Origin: Heterodera schachtii
Taxonomy: Eukaryota; Nematoda; Chromadorea; Rhabditida; Heteroderidae
DNA length: 64,000 bases
Assembly (NCBI GenBank): GCA_023374025.1
Contig: SIJG01000039.1
Location: 393,696-457,695, forward strand
Direction of reading: 5' to 3'
The translations under genes were made by a program, and so were the position numbers. The stretch's first letter is position 1. The number at the start of each line of letters is the position of its first letter. This document shows positions 21,599-35,572 of this stretch, piece after piece. The notes beneath the pieces were generated by a model that was not told the DNA's origin, made no database searches, and saw nothing but the letters and a program-made list of their open reading frames with translations.

Positions 21599-24500
21599 TT
21601 GTATTTTCGCTCTTTCATCAAAAAATTTAATTCGAAGCGCAAAAGTTAAAAGTAAAGTTGAAAGACATTTATAAATGAGAAAATGAATAGAAAGTCAAAA
21701 TTGTTAAATTTTTTAAAACAAATAGTCGAATAAATTAACATGATGAATTATAACCTAAATTAAATGAATGATAATCTGGAGAACAAATTTCAATATATAA
21801 ATAAATAAATCGGTAAGAATGCTTATTAACTTTTTAAATATAATTAATTTAATTTAAATCATGCAAAAGGTCATCTCTATTGAATAATTCAAATTATGAA
21901 GCATTAAAATTTATTTTTATAAAAAATTAATTATCCACATTTCACATTAGATAGGGGCCTGATTAAAAAGCAATTATTTTATTTTAAAGTAAAATAGTTT
22001 AATTTTCTATTTTTAAACATTTCATAGATTTTTAGATTAGTTTAAATTGCTCATTTTTGAAAAACATATTTTTAAATAAAAAATTAAATTATTTATTTCA
22101 AACTGTTTTTTACACTTAATTTTTGCATTTCTTTTTACAAAAATTCTATAATAAGAAAAAAAAATTTATTTTTAAAAGGGTTAGATTCATTTACATTTGG
22201 ATAAAATTTAATAAATATATATTAATTTATTTTAATAAATGGTTTATTTATTTAATAAATCTTATGGCATTCTATTTTTAGATTTTCTATACTTAGAATA
22301 AAATTAAATTTTTTTCAAACATTTAATGTGTTCTTTTTTTCTTTTTTATGTTTCTTGTCATCCACTTTAAATTAATAATTTTTCATAATTAGATTTATTA
22401 TAAATAATTCCAATATTGAAACAACTTATCGTAATTTCAACTTAAAAAAAATTAAAATTAAACTACATATTTTGTATCTACTTTAATTATTTCATTTTTA
22501 TCTTTTGATTTGGTTTTATTTTTTCATAATTTAATATTCACTTTGCTAATGGAAAAGGTAATTTTTCAGTAGTTTATTTATTCTGTAAGGTTTAACATTT
22601 AAATTTATTTCGTATTAATTATTTTCATTTGGCTTCTATAATTTTTAATTTTATCATTTTTAATTTTTTGATATTTTTGTAAAAATTATTTTTTTAAATT
22701 AATGATTAAATTAAAATGAAGTTGAAAAAAAATGTGAGTATCATTGTACTTTTAGGGAAAATTTAAACTTTTTTTCTTGTTGTTATAGTCCTTTTGTTAT
22801 ACTTTTGGCTGGACGAAAAACCTTTTTTATTTTATTTATTTTTAAGTTTTTTATTCCTTAAATGCAAAATGTTGACGACATTTATTATAGACAAGCGAAT
22901 AAATAATTTTACAATGGAAAATATAAATGAAAATTTTGCATTTTTTTAAATTCATTTAATTAGCTTTCTCGTTCATTATTTATTAATTTTATGCTTTTTC
23001 TATTTTTGTGTTTATTGTTTTATTTCTAATCTATATCAAATTATATAATTATTCTCATTATTTAAATATTTGTACAATAGTTTTTATCGGTTATTAATTT
23101 ATTTTAAATTTTTGATTTACTTAAATATTGTTTTTCTATTTTTTATTCCATTAAAGAATATAATCGTTGCATCTTTTTAATGCCGACATAACAAATATTT
23201 TTAGAAGTTGCTGTTATTATTAAAATAAAAATAATAATAATTTATTATATTTTTTTATTTAAAGCGATATCTTTGTTTATATATTTTTTTGTTTCGTTTC
23301 ATGTGGAATATCAAACAAATGTCATACATAATTCACGCATTTTTTTTCCAAAAAATATTCTTTTATGACTATTAAATACTCACTTCTTTTTAAATTTGAA
23401 AACGGTATTTGATTATTCAAATTTTACAGCACTTATTTTATTATAATGTTTTAATTTATTTCGGTTATTCCTAACTTTCTTTATTCACACAATTAATTAA
23501 TTACTTTTTTCATTTTTTTATTTATTATCAAATTAAGTTTTTTTTTTCTCTAAGAAATAATTTAATTTAATTTAAACGTCAAAAATAGTTTGACTCTTTT
23601 TAAGGCCAGAAGTTTTAATGTATAAATTCCTCTTTATATTTATTCTTTCAATTATATTGGAGGAGATTAATTTTGTGAAAATTTTTGAATATCTCACATA
23701 ACTTTTATTAAACATTTTGGTATTTTAAATGTTTTTAATCAGACCAACATAATTCGTTATGCTTAATGAAATATTTTATCTTTTATAATTCTATTCAAAA
23801 AATTGTTATTAGAAAGATTAATTGAAAAATTATATTCATATTGAGAATTTAATTCTTTCGTACATTTATCAGTATTCATTTTTTCCTGAATATTTTAAAT
23901 ATGTTAGAAAGTCTTTTATGCTTTTGATTAAATTTATTTTAAAAGTAAATTTATGTACTTAGCTTGAACACTTTGACATTTTTAAAAATATTTTCATTGA
24001 TTTTCAAAAATTTTGTAAATATGCCTAAAACAACCTAAATCGGCATGGCTACTTTTCTTGCAGCTATTTTCTAGTTTTTTTTTTTTATACAAGTTAAATG
24101 AACTCGAGATATTGTAACGAGGCGTTTATTAATTAGTAACGAGGCGTTTATTAATTATAATAAAAAAAAAACTTTTTTAATTTATTTTATTTTTGCATTT
24201 AAACCATTTTTAAGTATTGGTATTTTCAATCTTTGGTATTTATTTTCATAAAATAATCATATTTAAATACTAATTTTAAAAGAATCTGGATTTGTTTTTG
24301 TAATCAAATTGAAATAAAACTAATATAAATCTTTGTAACTTTTATTAGCAGCTATTTTCAATTTACTATTTAACATGTATAATTTTTATCTGCACCTTGG
24401 CATTTTTCAAATATATAAATTTAAAAAATTAAAAGACAAAATTATAGGACTATTTAAGTTTAAGCATGGAATCCAAGCTAAAACGAAAAAAAAAATAAAA

Positions 24501-24690
24501 AAATTTTTCATAATAATACTTTATAAAAAATTTACAAAATCATAAAATAAAAAATAGGTAAAGAATCCTTTTAAATAACAATTGCATCTTTTGAAAAACT
24601 AAATAAATATAGCTAAATGATTAACCAATAAATTCATCAATATCTTATAAAATATTATAATTCATAAATCTATTTACAACTAATTATATG
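21599..24690. other. AT-rich DNA without recognisable genes
   Basis: No coding-like frame. The plus strand is strongly T-biased from about 22.0 to 24.4 kb. The only local structure is the short tandem duplication at 24114-24157. Confidence 0.6.
24114..24157 (+). repeat. 22-bp tandem duplication
   Basis: Two adjacent copies of a 22-bp unit beginning GTAACGAGGCGTTTATTAAT. No function suggested. Confidence 0.85.
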
Positions 24691-24699
24691 GGAAATACG

Positions 24700-25100
24700 G
24701 GTCGATAGCAGTTCGTACAATGGCGTTTCGTACAATTTGAAATGGGAATGGCCATAACTTTTTTATTCGTCCGTTAATTTCTTCAAAATTGGTATCACTC
24801 GAAAGCTCTACGTGTTTAGAAGCTTTCATTAAGCAGAAGCTAAGCGATTAGTCAGTTCACCAAAAAGTTATGATTTATAAGACTTAAAAATTCAAGAAAA
24901 TCCTAATTTTTTCTAAACTATAAACCATAACTTTCTGGTGAACTGACTAATCGCTTAGCTTCTGCTTAATTAAAGCTTCTAAACACGTAGAGCTTTCGAA
25001 TGATACCAATTTTGAAGAAATTAACGGACGAACAAAAAAGTTATGGCCATTCCCATTTCAAATTGTACGAATCGCCATTGTACGAACTGCCTTGACCCCG
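24700..25100. mobile_element. Palindromic foldback element B, 9-bp target duplication
   Basis: About 400 bp that folds almost completely on itself. The left arm begins GGTCGATAGCAGTTCG. The right arm, reverse-complemented, begins GGGGTCAAGGCAGTTCG and continues in step for roughly 190 bp to a small central loop near 24880-24920. Flanks are GGAAATACG (24691-24699) and GGAATTACG (25101-25109), a 9-bp duplication with one mismatch. Each arm holds the core GAGCTTTCGAATGATACCAA or a one-base variant. No coding capacity. Confidence 0.85.
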
Positions 25101-25109
25101 GGAATTACG

Positions 25110-28100
25110 TGCTTGTACATTTGTTGGAATGTGTAAATAAGTCTTTTAGGAAACGAGAAATCAAATTACCATTATATTTTTTATTATAAAAAAAAGAAAA
25201 TTGAAATTAAAGTAAATCAAAATAATTAAAAACTGCATAATAAAGACGATTTAAATGTAAAAGATAATATTTGATATCAAAGTATGTTATTATTTCCAAA
25301 AACAAATGAAGCACAAAAATTTTTGCAACGAAAAAGTTTTAAATATTTCTGGATTAAGAAGTGATTGAACAAAATTTTCATAAAAAAAATAAAATTTAAT
25401 TTGATGATCAAGCAAATAATTTTTGAATTATAAATACTATAAAAATAGCAAAATTAATAGTATAAGTGTGTATAATTGACATCATAACAGATTCAACAAA
25501 TTATAAAATTTATTAAATAATAAAAATAATTTATAATCTTTTCTGATAAATGATTTATATTTTCTTAAAAATTATTTTGTCATTTATATGATTATTATTA
25601 TTTTATAATTATTTTTTTATACAAAGTGTATTTTTTTGAAGAATATTGAGTAAAAAAAAGAAAATTTTAAATTTTATCATAGAAATATAAAATAATTTAA
25701 AAACAAACAAATTCAAGAAAAAGTGTAATGAGAACAAAATTATTTTCAATAATGTAATCTGTAAATAAATTAACTGGCAAAATATCACCGAGGTTACACC
25801 TGAAAAAGAGCGGATTGTGAGATTTAAATATTACTATACATAGAATCAGAACCATATCGTTATAAAATATAAATCATCTAAAATTAAAAAAAATTAATTT
25901 AAAAAAGAAATACCATATTTTAAAAGCCAAAAACAAAATGAAGAAAAAGGATTAATTGGGTTTAAAATAAATATTTTATTTTAAAATTATAAAAAAAAAA
26001 ATTTAATTTTAATTTGAATTCTTAAACAGGAACAAACAATTATTCATTAATTAAATTAGTTTATATGAAAATTATTAAATTAAAATGCTTACTATATGAC
26101 AAAAAAAAACTTTATTTATTCATTTTGAAAATAAAATTATAATAATTGATGGCAAAGGGAAAAATTATGATCATTAAGAAAAAATTGGAAATGTTTTATT
26201 AAAATTTATATAATAATTGAAGAGTCTAATATTTTTTCTTGTAGCAGGAGATTCACTGTTTTGATGGTCCTCTGAATTTAATTTTACTTTTTATTATTTA
26301 AATGAATTTCTGTTCAAATATTTTATAAATAATAGGCTTTATTAATAAGAGCCAAAGTTAATTGAAATAAAAATTTTTGTTTACAAAAAAGAATCCCTAA
26401 AAAATATTTTTCGTTCTGTGAAAATATTTTCTTTTTCTGGCATATTACTAAAAAATTTTATTCAAATTTATTTAAAATTCTTTTTATTACCAATTTAAAT
26501 ATTAATTTTTTTTTGTAATACTAATGTTAACAAAAAAAAAAAAATAAATAGAAAATTCGAGTAAAATCATAATGTTATTACCTAACCATAATGAATTTTT
26601 CATTGATTAAAACCAATTTTCAAGAGAAATTGATAATTAAAAAAAAACAATTTATATCTTCTAATTAAAATATCGTTATTTTAGCATGTATATTTTGTCA
26701 ATTTACAACTAAATTTTAAATCCAATTTTATAGTCTTGATTTACCGCCGTTGCAATTCATGAGCAGCGACAGATGAAAGAATATTAAAATAGTAAAATGT
26801 TTTAACTTTCGAAATTAATAATTAATAATAAAACGTTTGCGTACTTGTTAATCCCAGGGTTTCGATTTGTTCTTATTTCTAAGAAATGTTCAGATTTTGA
26901 GTATAGTGGCACTTTTTTTCTGATATATCAAATTCATAAAGAGATTTCAAACTAAAAATTTTAATCATTAATAAAAGGGTCGGGTCCGTAATAATTTAAA
27001 ATGTATTAAAAGTTAGTGGGTAATTAAAACCAAAATTTCATTTTCAAGTGGGGCTAGAATAATTCTCGTCCTAAAATAAAATGGAATAAAAATTAATTTC
27101 CCAATCAATTATTATAATTAATTAACACAGTGATGATTACAATTGAAAATTGTAGTAAAAATTAGTGAAAAGTGAAAATAAAAAAGAATCATAAAAACAG
27201 AATTTGTCATCATTATGTTTTATCGAGAAAAAACTTGAATTTCATCTGAAATTTCGGTAAAAATTTAATATGTAACAAGCGAAGTTGTGAATATTGTTTT
27301 GGGAATCAAGAAAAATTATTTAAAAATTCCTAGACTTGAGAATATAACATACTTAAAAGTTTAATATATAATTGTTTGTTTAAATACAAAACAATTTAAT
27401 TTCATTGATTTTGTAATTAATTTTATTAATTTATTAATTGAAAATAAGCAAATTTAAATTTCGGATAAAACAACAATATTTGTTGTAAGAATTGTAAAAA
27501 AGATTAAAAAAAAAATTCCATACGTACCAAGGGTCAAAAAGATATTAAAAACAAAATAATTATATTAAAACTTAAAGATAAAAACTTATAAAATTTTATT
27601 TGTATTTTAGTGTTAATGAAAAAATTTATTTAATTATTCAAATAAAAAATTTAAAATAAATAAAACATTGTTAAAGTAGCAAAAATTGTAATAATAATAA
27701 TAATATGAAAAAACATTTTCTGAAATTATAAATTTTAAGCGCCAGAACGACAAAATATTTTAATACATAAAATGCTTATAATTAGCGGTAACGAAAATTA
27801 TAATAAAACTAGAAAATTTCGATTGTTAATTTTGATTTAAATCGTAATTAAAGGAGGAAAAAAAATCCTAATATTTCTTAATATTATTTTATTTTAGGTT
27901 TTTACAAACATTAATAATAAAAACAAATAATAATAATAAAAAGATTTACTTAAATTTTTTGATTTGGTGAAGGTTTTTAGTGCATATAAAAGCATATTTT
28001 GGGGGTTTTCGAGAATAAATGCATATTTTGCCATTTTTGCGTTTTTAGAGCATCTTTCGGCCATTTTTGGCAAATTTTCATAAGAAAAATGAAAAAAAGA

Positions 28101-31100
28101 GAAAATACACCCCTAAGGATCGACTTTTTGAGAATTTTTATAAATATACCCTTAAAAATCGAAAAATTTTAAAATTGCACATATAAATTTTGAAATTCAA
28201 AATTTTTTAAAATCTCTAAAAAGCTCCTTAGAAATATAGTGGAAAGATTGAAAAAAATTAATCAGTAATAAGGCAATGCGCGGGACATCCCTGGAAAAAG
28301 TGCCGAGCAATTTTGACGAATTCTAATTGAGGCAGCTCTATGCAAAAAACAATTGTTGTGTTCAATATAATTAGGGTTCTTAAATTGCGCATTTATCTAA
28401 ATAACTATGCAAATAGTTTTATTCTTCTTTTTCTTACAAGTTTTTGGTCAAATTAATTTTTTAATATTTGCCGACTCCAAAATACGATGCCATTTACATC
28501 CATTTATAGCGACAATGAATTTGATGGAATAATTAATTAGTTAAATTTTAATATTTAATTGTTTAATCTATTAAATACAAATTAAATTCAATTTTTAAGG
28601 CAATAGTTGCCAAATTTTTTTCTTAATCTCTTAAGTTTTCACATATATTTATTTATGAAATAAGAAATATTTGATATTTGATAATAGAAATACCAAAGAA
28701 ATGAATATTTAAAATTCTGGCGTAGGAGCTCTTTAGAAACATGTAGATTTTGAGAATTATAAAAGATTTTGATATTATAGATCTTTCACACTTTAACTAA
28801 TCTTAAACAGATGACAAATAAACATAATTAATAATTTATGCACATAAATAAATTTTTACTTTCATTCTGAATACTATTTTTTAAATTCCACTTTTACCTA
28901 TATTTACTCTTCCTTATTAAAGTATTATTTTAGATGTTTTATTTCAATTCGCTTATTGGATTAATCGCTTTATATTTCAATAATGTAATTATTTTTTTTG
29001 AAAAGACAATTATTTTAACTCATGAAAACAGGTTGTGTTTACAGCGTTGGCTTTTCCTTCCCCCAATTAAAATTTCATGGGAGGCAAAGCTCCCGCCAAC
29101 ACACTCAAATTCATTTTGTTTTGCTTTTTAAATCTTTTCCATTTATTATTATGATGATTATCTTTTTTAGAAATAGTTTATCATATTTTATGAAATGTAT
29201 TGCACTATATTTAGTTGAAATAAAATGTTTTCTTATTTGAGTGAAATAAATTATTTCAAATAAATTATATTATTTTTCCTAAATATTATAAAATTAAGGG
29301 TTAATTAAAATGTGCTGAATTTAATATTTCAAATAGGTAAATAAATAACATCGTACTTTCGGATCGGGTGGAGTAAAAAAGTTATTGGGGAATTAATATA
29401 TCATATTTTTTATAATATACATAATTCCTGATAAAAATAAAAATAAATATTTGCTAATTTATTTTATTTTTTTAATTATTAGAAAAATTCTTTATTATTA
29501 TGATTTTTGCTTATTGCAATTTTGTTTTTTCATATCTTTTTTTCTATATTAATCGAATTGGAAGGTTAGATAAAAATAACAACATGATGATCAATCGTTG
29601 TTGTTCGCTTATTGTTAGAATGATGATTGTTTGCAAATCGCTTATTTCGAGAAATTATATTTAATTAAAATTTTTCCTTTTACAATCGATTTATTTTATT
29701 CTTTAAATAAATATATTGTTTTTTATATTCATTTTAAATTCTTCGGTATAGGGAATAAATGTTCTCAATGGAAAATATTATTTTTTTAAAAACAACTCAT
29801 AAAAAGTTTAGGAATTTATTAATCTTTTTGGAATTTTTTTTATTAATTTGATTTTAATTTAGTAATATTTCATTTTGATAAATATTAGGTTTTTGAATGT
29901 ATTTGAATTTTCTATTGATATTAAAAAATTCAGATCCTAATATATTAATTCTTCAAAAATTAATATTAAATTTTGCAATTGTTCATTTTAGTTTAATTAG
30001 ACCGGCCAAATATGCTGTAATAGGACATGAATTTAGGTGTTTAAAATACAAACCGCCAATTAAGAAAAAATAAACGACTCTAAAACTGAGCATTAAATCA
30101 TGACCATAAATTGTGAATAATGTGCAATAAATATAATAAATTAAGCAAAATCTTAATATATTTGCTAGTATTTTTAAATTGCAAAATATCATTATTATAA
30201 ATCGAACTGTACTATTTTTTTAAAAATTTTTAAAAAACCTATTTAAAATTGAATTTTCTTGTACTTCTCTCCTTTTAAGTGTTAGTTTTTTTGTGCTTTT
30301 TTTTCTTTAAGTGCATTATAATTTTATCTTTTTTGTATTAAATTATTATTTTTAAGCTCTTTATTTACTTGTTCTAAAAAATTTTTTAACACAAATGCAT
30401 TTAATAATTTACTTTAAATGTGAAATTAATTTTTCAAATCAAAGGTTTTTAATTGATTTATAAATTGCATTGAAATTCATTGTAATACCATTTTTTATTT
30501 AAACGAAAAGAAGAATGCTAATAAGCGATTTATTATTTATATATTTAGAATTTTTATTAGCTTATGTAATTTGAATTTACACATTATTATATATAATGTC
30601 TAGGGGTTAAGATAAAAATTTTTATTAAGAACATAAAATTATCGAACTTTTTTTTTTAAACTTATTGGGATTTGGTATTTTTTGCACATATAACAATTAA
30701 ATAATTGTATTTTAATAATATATTTTAATTTATAAAAAATGAAATATTATTCGGTAAAATTAAGATATTACTTTAATTATAGTTTATTACTTTGTTTTAT
30801 GTTCAATCATTAATTTTATTATTTTCAGTTGCTTTTATATTTATATATTCTTAAGAATTTGTGTTTGTAATTTTCAATTTTTTTTTTAATTTATCTCATC
30901 GCCATCTCTTCTAGAGTATTTTTGTTTAATTTCTCTATGTCTGTTAAAGTTATGAGTAAATATTTGTGTTCAATGACTTTTGGAACACCCTGTAATTCCA
31001 AACTAAGGACCCGGATTTTACAATATTTATATCACTGACGCATTTTCCGGTAACGTGTTTTCTTGCCAGATAACTGCTTTATTTATTAAGAAATATATCT

Positions 31101-33700
31101 AATTTAATATTTTTAACACGTAAAATCATTATATGTTTTATAATTTCTTAAAATTAAAAAGTTAATTTTTAATACTAATCAAATTTTTCATTAGTTTAAC
31201 CTAATTTATATTTCATATAACAATATTAAACACTCAAAAGTATATATAATAAAAATTAAACTGATGAAAATTTAAAAAATTTAACTAATTTAATTAATAT
31301 GAATAAGAAGAAAATCATTAGAAAATGTAAAGAAAAAAAAGAACTAAAAATAAAATAAATCGGTGTTTTAAGCTTAAAAAAAATTATAATTTATTTTATA
31401 ATATGGCAAATCGAGAAAGAGTTCATAATACTAAAATGAAGAAAGCTTTTTGTTTATATAAATTTTTTTATAAATTATTAAATTTATAAATGTAAAATTT
31501 ACATAAAAAAACAGAAATACTTATAATGATAAAAAATGAAATAGAATAAAATTCTTTTCAATAATGAAGTCTGTAAATATAAACTGCCTGATAATTGATA
31601 AGATGAAGAAGGTGAAAGCAGCGAGGCAGTGCAAATAATAATAAAATATAATTTAATTATTTTATTTTAATCTTACCAAGTATGTGATACTAAAATTAAG
31701 TAATCAAAATTCCGACGAAAAGTACATGATAATTTATTTTCTAATGGAATAGAAAATTTTGCTTTTTCTTAAGCAATTTTATATAAAACCAAAAGTATTT
31801 GTACTTTTCTATTATAAGCTAGAACTATTAATTAAATAATAAGGGAAATATTGGTGTTGCATAATTCCATATTTTATTGTGTTTATTTCACGTATACAAA
31901 ATTTTTCGTTGTATAATTTTGTCTTTTTTGAAATTTAAAGTTATTCTTAAACATTATTCATTTTTCTTTTTATTTGAATTTATTCAATTGTTTTCTTAAA
32001 ATAAATCTTTTATATTTATTATTATTATTTTCTTCCCAGCAATTAAACTAAATTTGTTTATTTTTTCCTAAGGATTTATTTTGTATTAAATACAAATTTA
32101 AATTGCGGTCGAATATCTTAAATTTAATTCTTTACATTAATTTCTTGCTTAAATGCAATAAATGCCTGTTTTTATTCTTTATCTAATTTATTATGTTTCA
32201 CTTGCTGAAGAATGTCATTTTTATCTCGTCTTTAATGTGACGCTTCATTTTTATTATATTTTTTAAATTTTAATCGTTATTATTTAAAAAGTATGTATTT
32301 GTTATATGTTGGTATGAAAAAAATAAATTACATTATAATTTTAAATTTTTTAATTTGTTATTAAATTTGGTTATTCATTAAATTTAATTATTCAAACGAA
32401 TGTAATACCATTTAACATGTTGTTTTTATCTTTTGAATATGTCATTTTAATTTATTATCATTTCAAGCTATAATTTTTTAATTATATGTTTTTCGGTCAT
32501 ATTATTTTAATTTTTTTGCAATAATTAATTCTTTTCAATATAATGAAAAGTGTATTTCTTCAATTCTAAAAATAATAGTTATTTTTTCTGATATTTGTGA
32601 ATTATTTTGTCTTTTTTTCAGGTACTGCATATAGTTTTTAATTATTTTCACTTTCGCGTTAAACTGTTTGATCATCATTTAGTTATTAAAGACTCCTTTT
32701 ATTTTACATTATCTAATTTTGAAATGGGTCGTTATGGAATTTATTTTAAATTGTTTTTTTTTATTGTGTTCCATTTTCATCGATAATTTGTTTGTTTTTG
32801 ATTTTATTGTTATAATTTTTAAATTTAGTAATTAGTTTTATACACTGTAATTATTTTTTATTAAGGTAATTTTTTTTCATTAATTAATTATTTTAGGTGT
32901 TTTTCATTAATATAAATTTCCATTGTATCATCGAATAATTTATTGGCTATAGTTTATGAAAATTCTTCGCGACCATTCTTTAAATTGCTTAATACAAACA
33001 AAACATTTAAAAATATTATTAATTTAGATAATTATATAAATTTTTCTTCCTCTACATTTATTTGGTTTTTATTATTCTTTATTAATTTTCAGTTGACCTT
33101 TTCCAATAAATTTATTCGAAAATTAATTTATTTACAGAATTAAAACCATAATTAAACTCAAACATAATCATTTAATAAAAAATTCAATGTTTGCGTATAT
33201 AATTATAAAACAAATTAATTTGGGGCTAATAATTTAAATTATTGCTTAATGAATAATAGTCTAAATTCCCCAACCTTTTGAATATTATAGCAATATAACT
33301 AATGTTTTATAAATAATCTTTTTATTTTAATATCTTATTACTAATAAAGAATTTTATAAAATAAAACTGATTTTTATCACAATTAGTGTATTCGAAGTGG
33401 GTAATTTTATGCTGTATTTTGTATTTGATTTGTTTTAAATGTTTATTTCCATCTCAAAAGCTTATGCCATTTGCATTGTGCAAACAAATAATTTTATTTT
33501 TTCCATTATTTTCGCTGTTATAATTCTAATAAATTTATAAATATATATATATATATAATTAATAAGCTTTGTATTTATAAACAAAAAGAACACAAATAAA
33601 TTACATAAAAAATTACAAAAATATAAATGGGGATTAATAAACACAGAACAATTAATAAGACTGAAATTTTTATATTTATTGTAATAATTCTTTCTTTCCC
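25110..33700. other. AT-rich DNA with a few repeat fragments, no recognisable gene
   Basis: The plus strand is A-biased to about 28.0 kb, then T-biased to about 33.2 kb with an A-biased interval near 31.3-31.8 kb. Minor items: a fragment at 26855-26898 that matches 57175-57218; a decayed GC-richer patch at 27965-28130; GACTTTTGGAACACCCTGTA at 30975-30994, which resembles a Tc1/mariner-type terminal repeat but has no partner. The small frames at 28934-29240 and 32943-33143 show no recognisable protein. Confidence 0.5.
26855..26898 (+). repeat. Short dispersed repeat fragment
   Basis: About 44 bp aligning with 57175-57218, inside the foldback at 52946-57997. Both contain GTTCTTATTT and TAAGAAATGTTC, with a few substitutions. 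It is probably a remnant of a related element. Confidence 0.5.
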
Positions 33701-33701
33701 C

Positions 33702-34065
33702 TTTGGTAAGAAAGGGGTCTTGGTGAAAATTAGGTAGATAAAGAAATTGGTGGAGAAGGAGAAATTTTTAGAAAATAAATAAATTATTTAGCATTTGTTC
33801 TTATGTTTATGTGGTCTAGTGGCTATACCTTCTACCTTTCATTATATGTCGCTTGGGTTCAATTCCCCATCCTGATTGAATATATTTAGTAATTTCTTTA
33901 CATTATTTCAATTGAAATTTAATTAATAAAAAACCTTTAAACTTAAAAATTTTTATTTTTTTTTAAACAGCTTAAGACAGTAAATTAACCAAAGATTTGG
34001 TCGCCGGCCCCCCGTTTCCCCAAAAGTTTTTTGAAAAAGCGCCGTAAAAAAAGGCATTTTAAAAA
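33702..34065 (+). repeat. SINE-like repeat with tRNA-like promoter, copy 1
   Basis: An A-box-like TGGTCTAGTGG lies at 33812-33822 and a B-box-like GGTTCAATTCC at 33856-33866, 44 bp apart as in tRNA genes. The intervening sequence does not fold into a convincing tRNA, so this is a tRNA-derived repeat and not a working tRNA. Homology to the second copy (35708-36165) starts upstream at GGTAAGAA and continues downstream through AATTGAAATTTAATTAATAA and TAAATTAACCAAA into a GC-rich end near 34003-34065. The upstream extension of about 100 bp means the unit is longer than a classical SINE. Confidence 0.65.
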
Positions 34066-34990
34066 GCAAAAATTTGTCGCTTGACTTAAAAGCGCAAAAA
34101 TAATGGAAATCACGAAATTCTTTTATAGTATAACTATTGTGAAAGAATTTAATTTAACTTTAATTTAATATTAATTGCTTTCATTTATTAAATTTTCTTG
34201 CACTTTGTCACATGATTTTTTTGGGCATTCTGTTCGCCTTCATCTTTAGAATTTAGCAAAATAATATTTATTTTTATTATTTTAATGAATGCTTTTTTTT
34301 TCTTCAGAATTTTTAACCAATTAGATAATTATGTAAAATTAGATGTGGACAAAAAACCCCGTTTATTTATTTTTAAATAAAATGTAATTATTTTAATTAA
34401 AATAAATCTTCTTCCATTTTTAAAATTTTCTTTATATATTTTGTAAATAATTCGGTTCTCAATTTTTATAATTGAAAAAAAAATTAATCAAAAAAGCAGT
34501 AATATTTTTCGCTTTTTTTCATTTCTAAAATCTATATCAATTTTTTAAAATTATTTTCTGCTCTCAAAACCAATAAATCAATGATCGGTCCTTCGCGATG
34601 GGCCGAGTTTTTGGGTTAATAAATAACATCTTAATTTTAAAATATTATTGATTTGCCTTTGGTATCATATTGATTTTTTCGACAGATGTCCATTTTTTGA
34701 AAAATATTGGTCTCCGCACTTTTATATATGGGTTTTTCATTTTTATTAAAAATTATATGAAAAATATTTTCAATTCAGGACATTCATTTATTATTGTAAT
34801 AATAATTTTTTCTCAGACTTTTTAAGAAAATTTCCACCAGCTAACATTTGCATTCAAATCCGATGAAAATGAGAATCGGACTAAAAATCCTATATTTCAC
34901 TAGCTCATAGAAACCTGTAAACTGACATTACCGGGCCCCGCCCTGCAAATAAATATAAATATGAATTTTTTAATTGCATAATGTTTTGAT
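34066..34990. other. AT-rich DNA without recognisable genes
   Basis: Nothing coding-like. GC content begins to rise after about 34.9 kb towards the island described next. Confidence 0.55.
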
Positions 34991-35572
34991 CATTCCCCAT
35001 CGGGATCCCTGATCATTGGAGATTTTCGGCTCCCCAACCTTATTTTGACATTTTCAAATAACCTCTTTGTGAGAAAAGGCAGAGAGGCCGGAAAAGCTCA
35101 GAGGAAAAAGAATGGCGGCGTTAATAGCGACTGAAATAAGAAAAGAATAAAGTAAATTAAAGGTCAAAATTTGAAATTGGAAAATAAGGACAATTAAATG
35201 AAATGTGAAATTCACACCCGAGAATGGGCTTATGAGTAGGATCAAACGGCCGAGACGGAAACAGACGACAAATTGACCTGAGGGGTGACGAGGTGAAAAC
35301 ACGATAAATGTTCACATTGAAGTTAAGGAATGAGCGAAGGGCCGACTGAACGGAAGAGAAAAAGGAGGAGGCGGCTGAACAACTCCACTTTTAGTATTTG
35401 CCGGACGGCGAAAAGTTGAGGAACCGGCCAAAGAGTAGAAATGCCAGAATGAGTCTTACGACAGCGTATCGTGGCAAGACGCCGAAGCGGACGAAAACAG
35501 TAGGGAAAAAAAGCAGAGGAACAGGAATCAAATGAGCCACCCCAATGCGAGACCGGAAAGAAGAATGGCACC

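Noticed and set aside
30975..30994. Tc1/mariner terminal inverted repeat
   Set aside because: The 20-bp sequence is typical in look, but no inverted partner or transposase remnant was found within several kb.
33805..33870. Functional tRNA gene
   Set aside because: A and B boxes are present, but the sequence does not pair into acceptor and anticodon stems convincingly, and it is part of a longer repeat with a second diverged copy.
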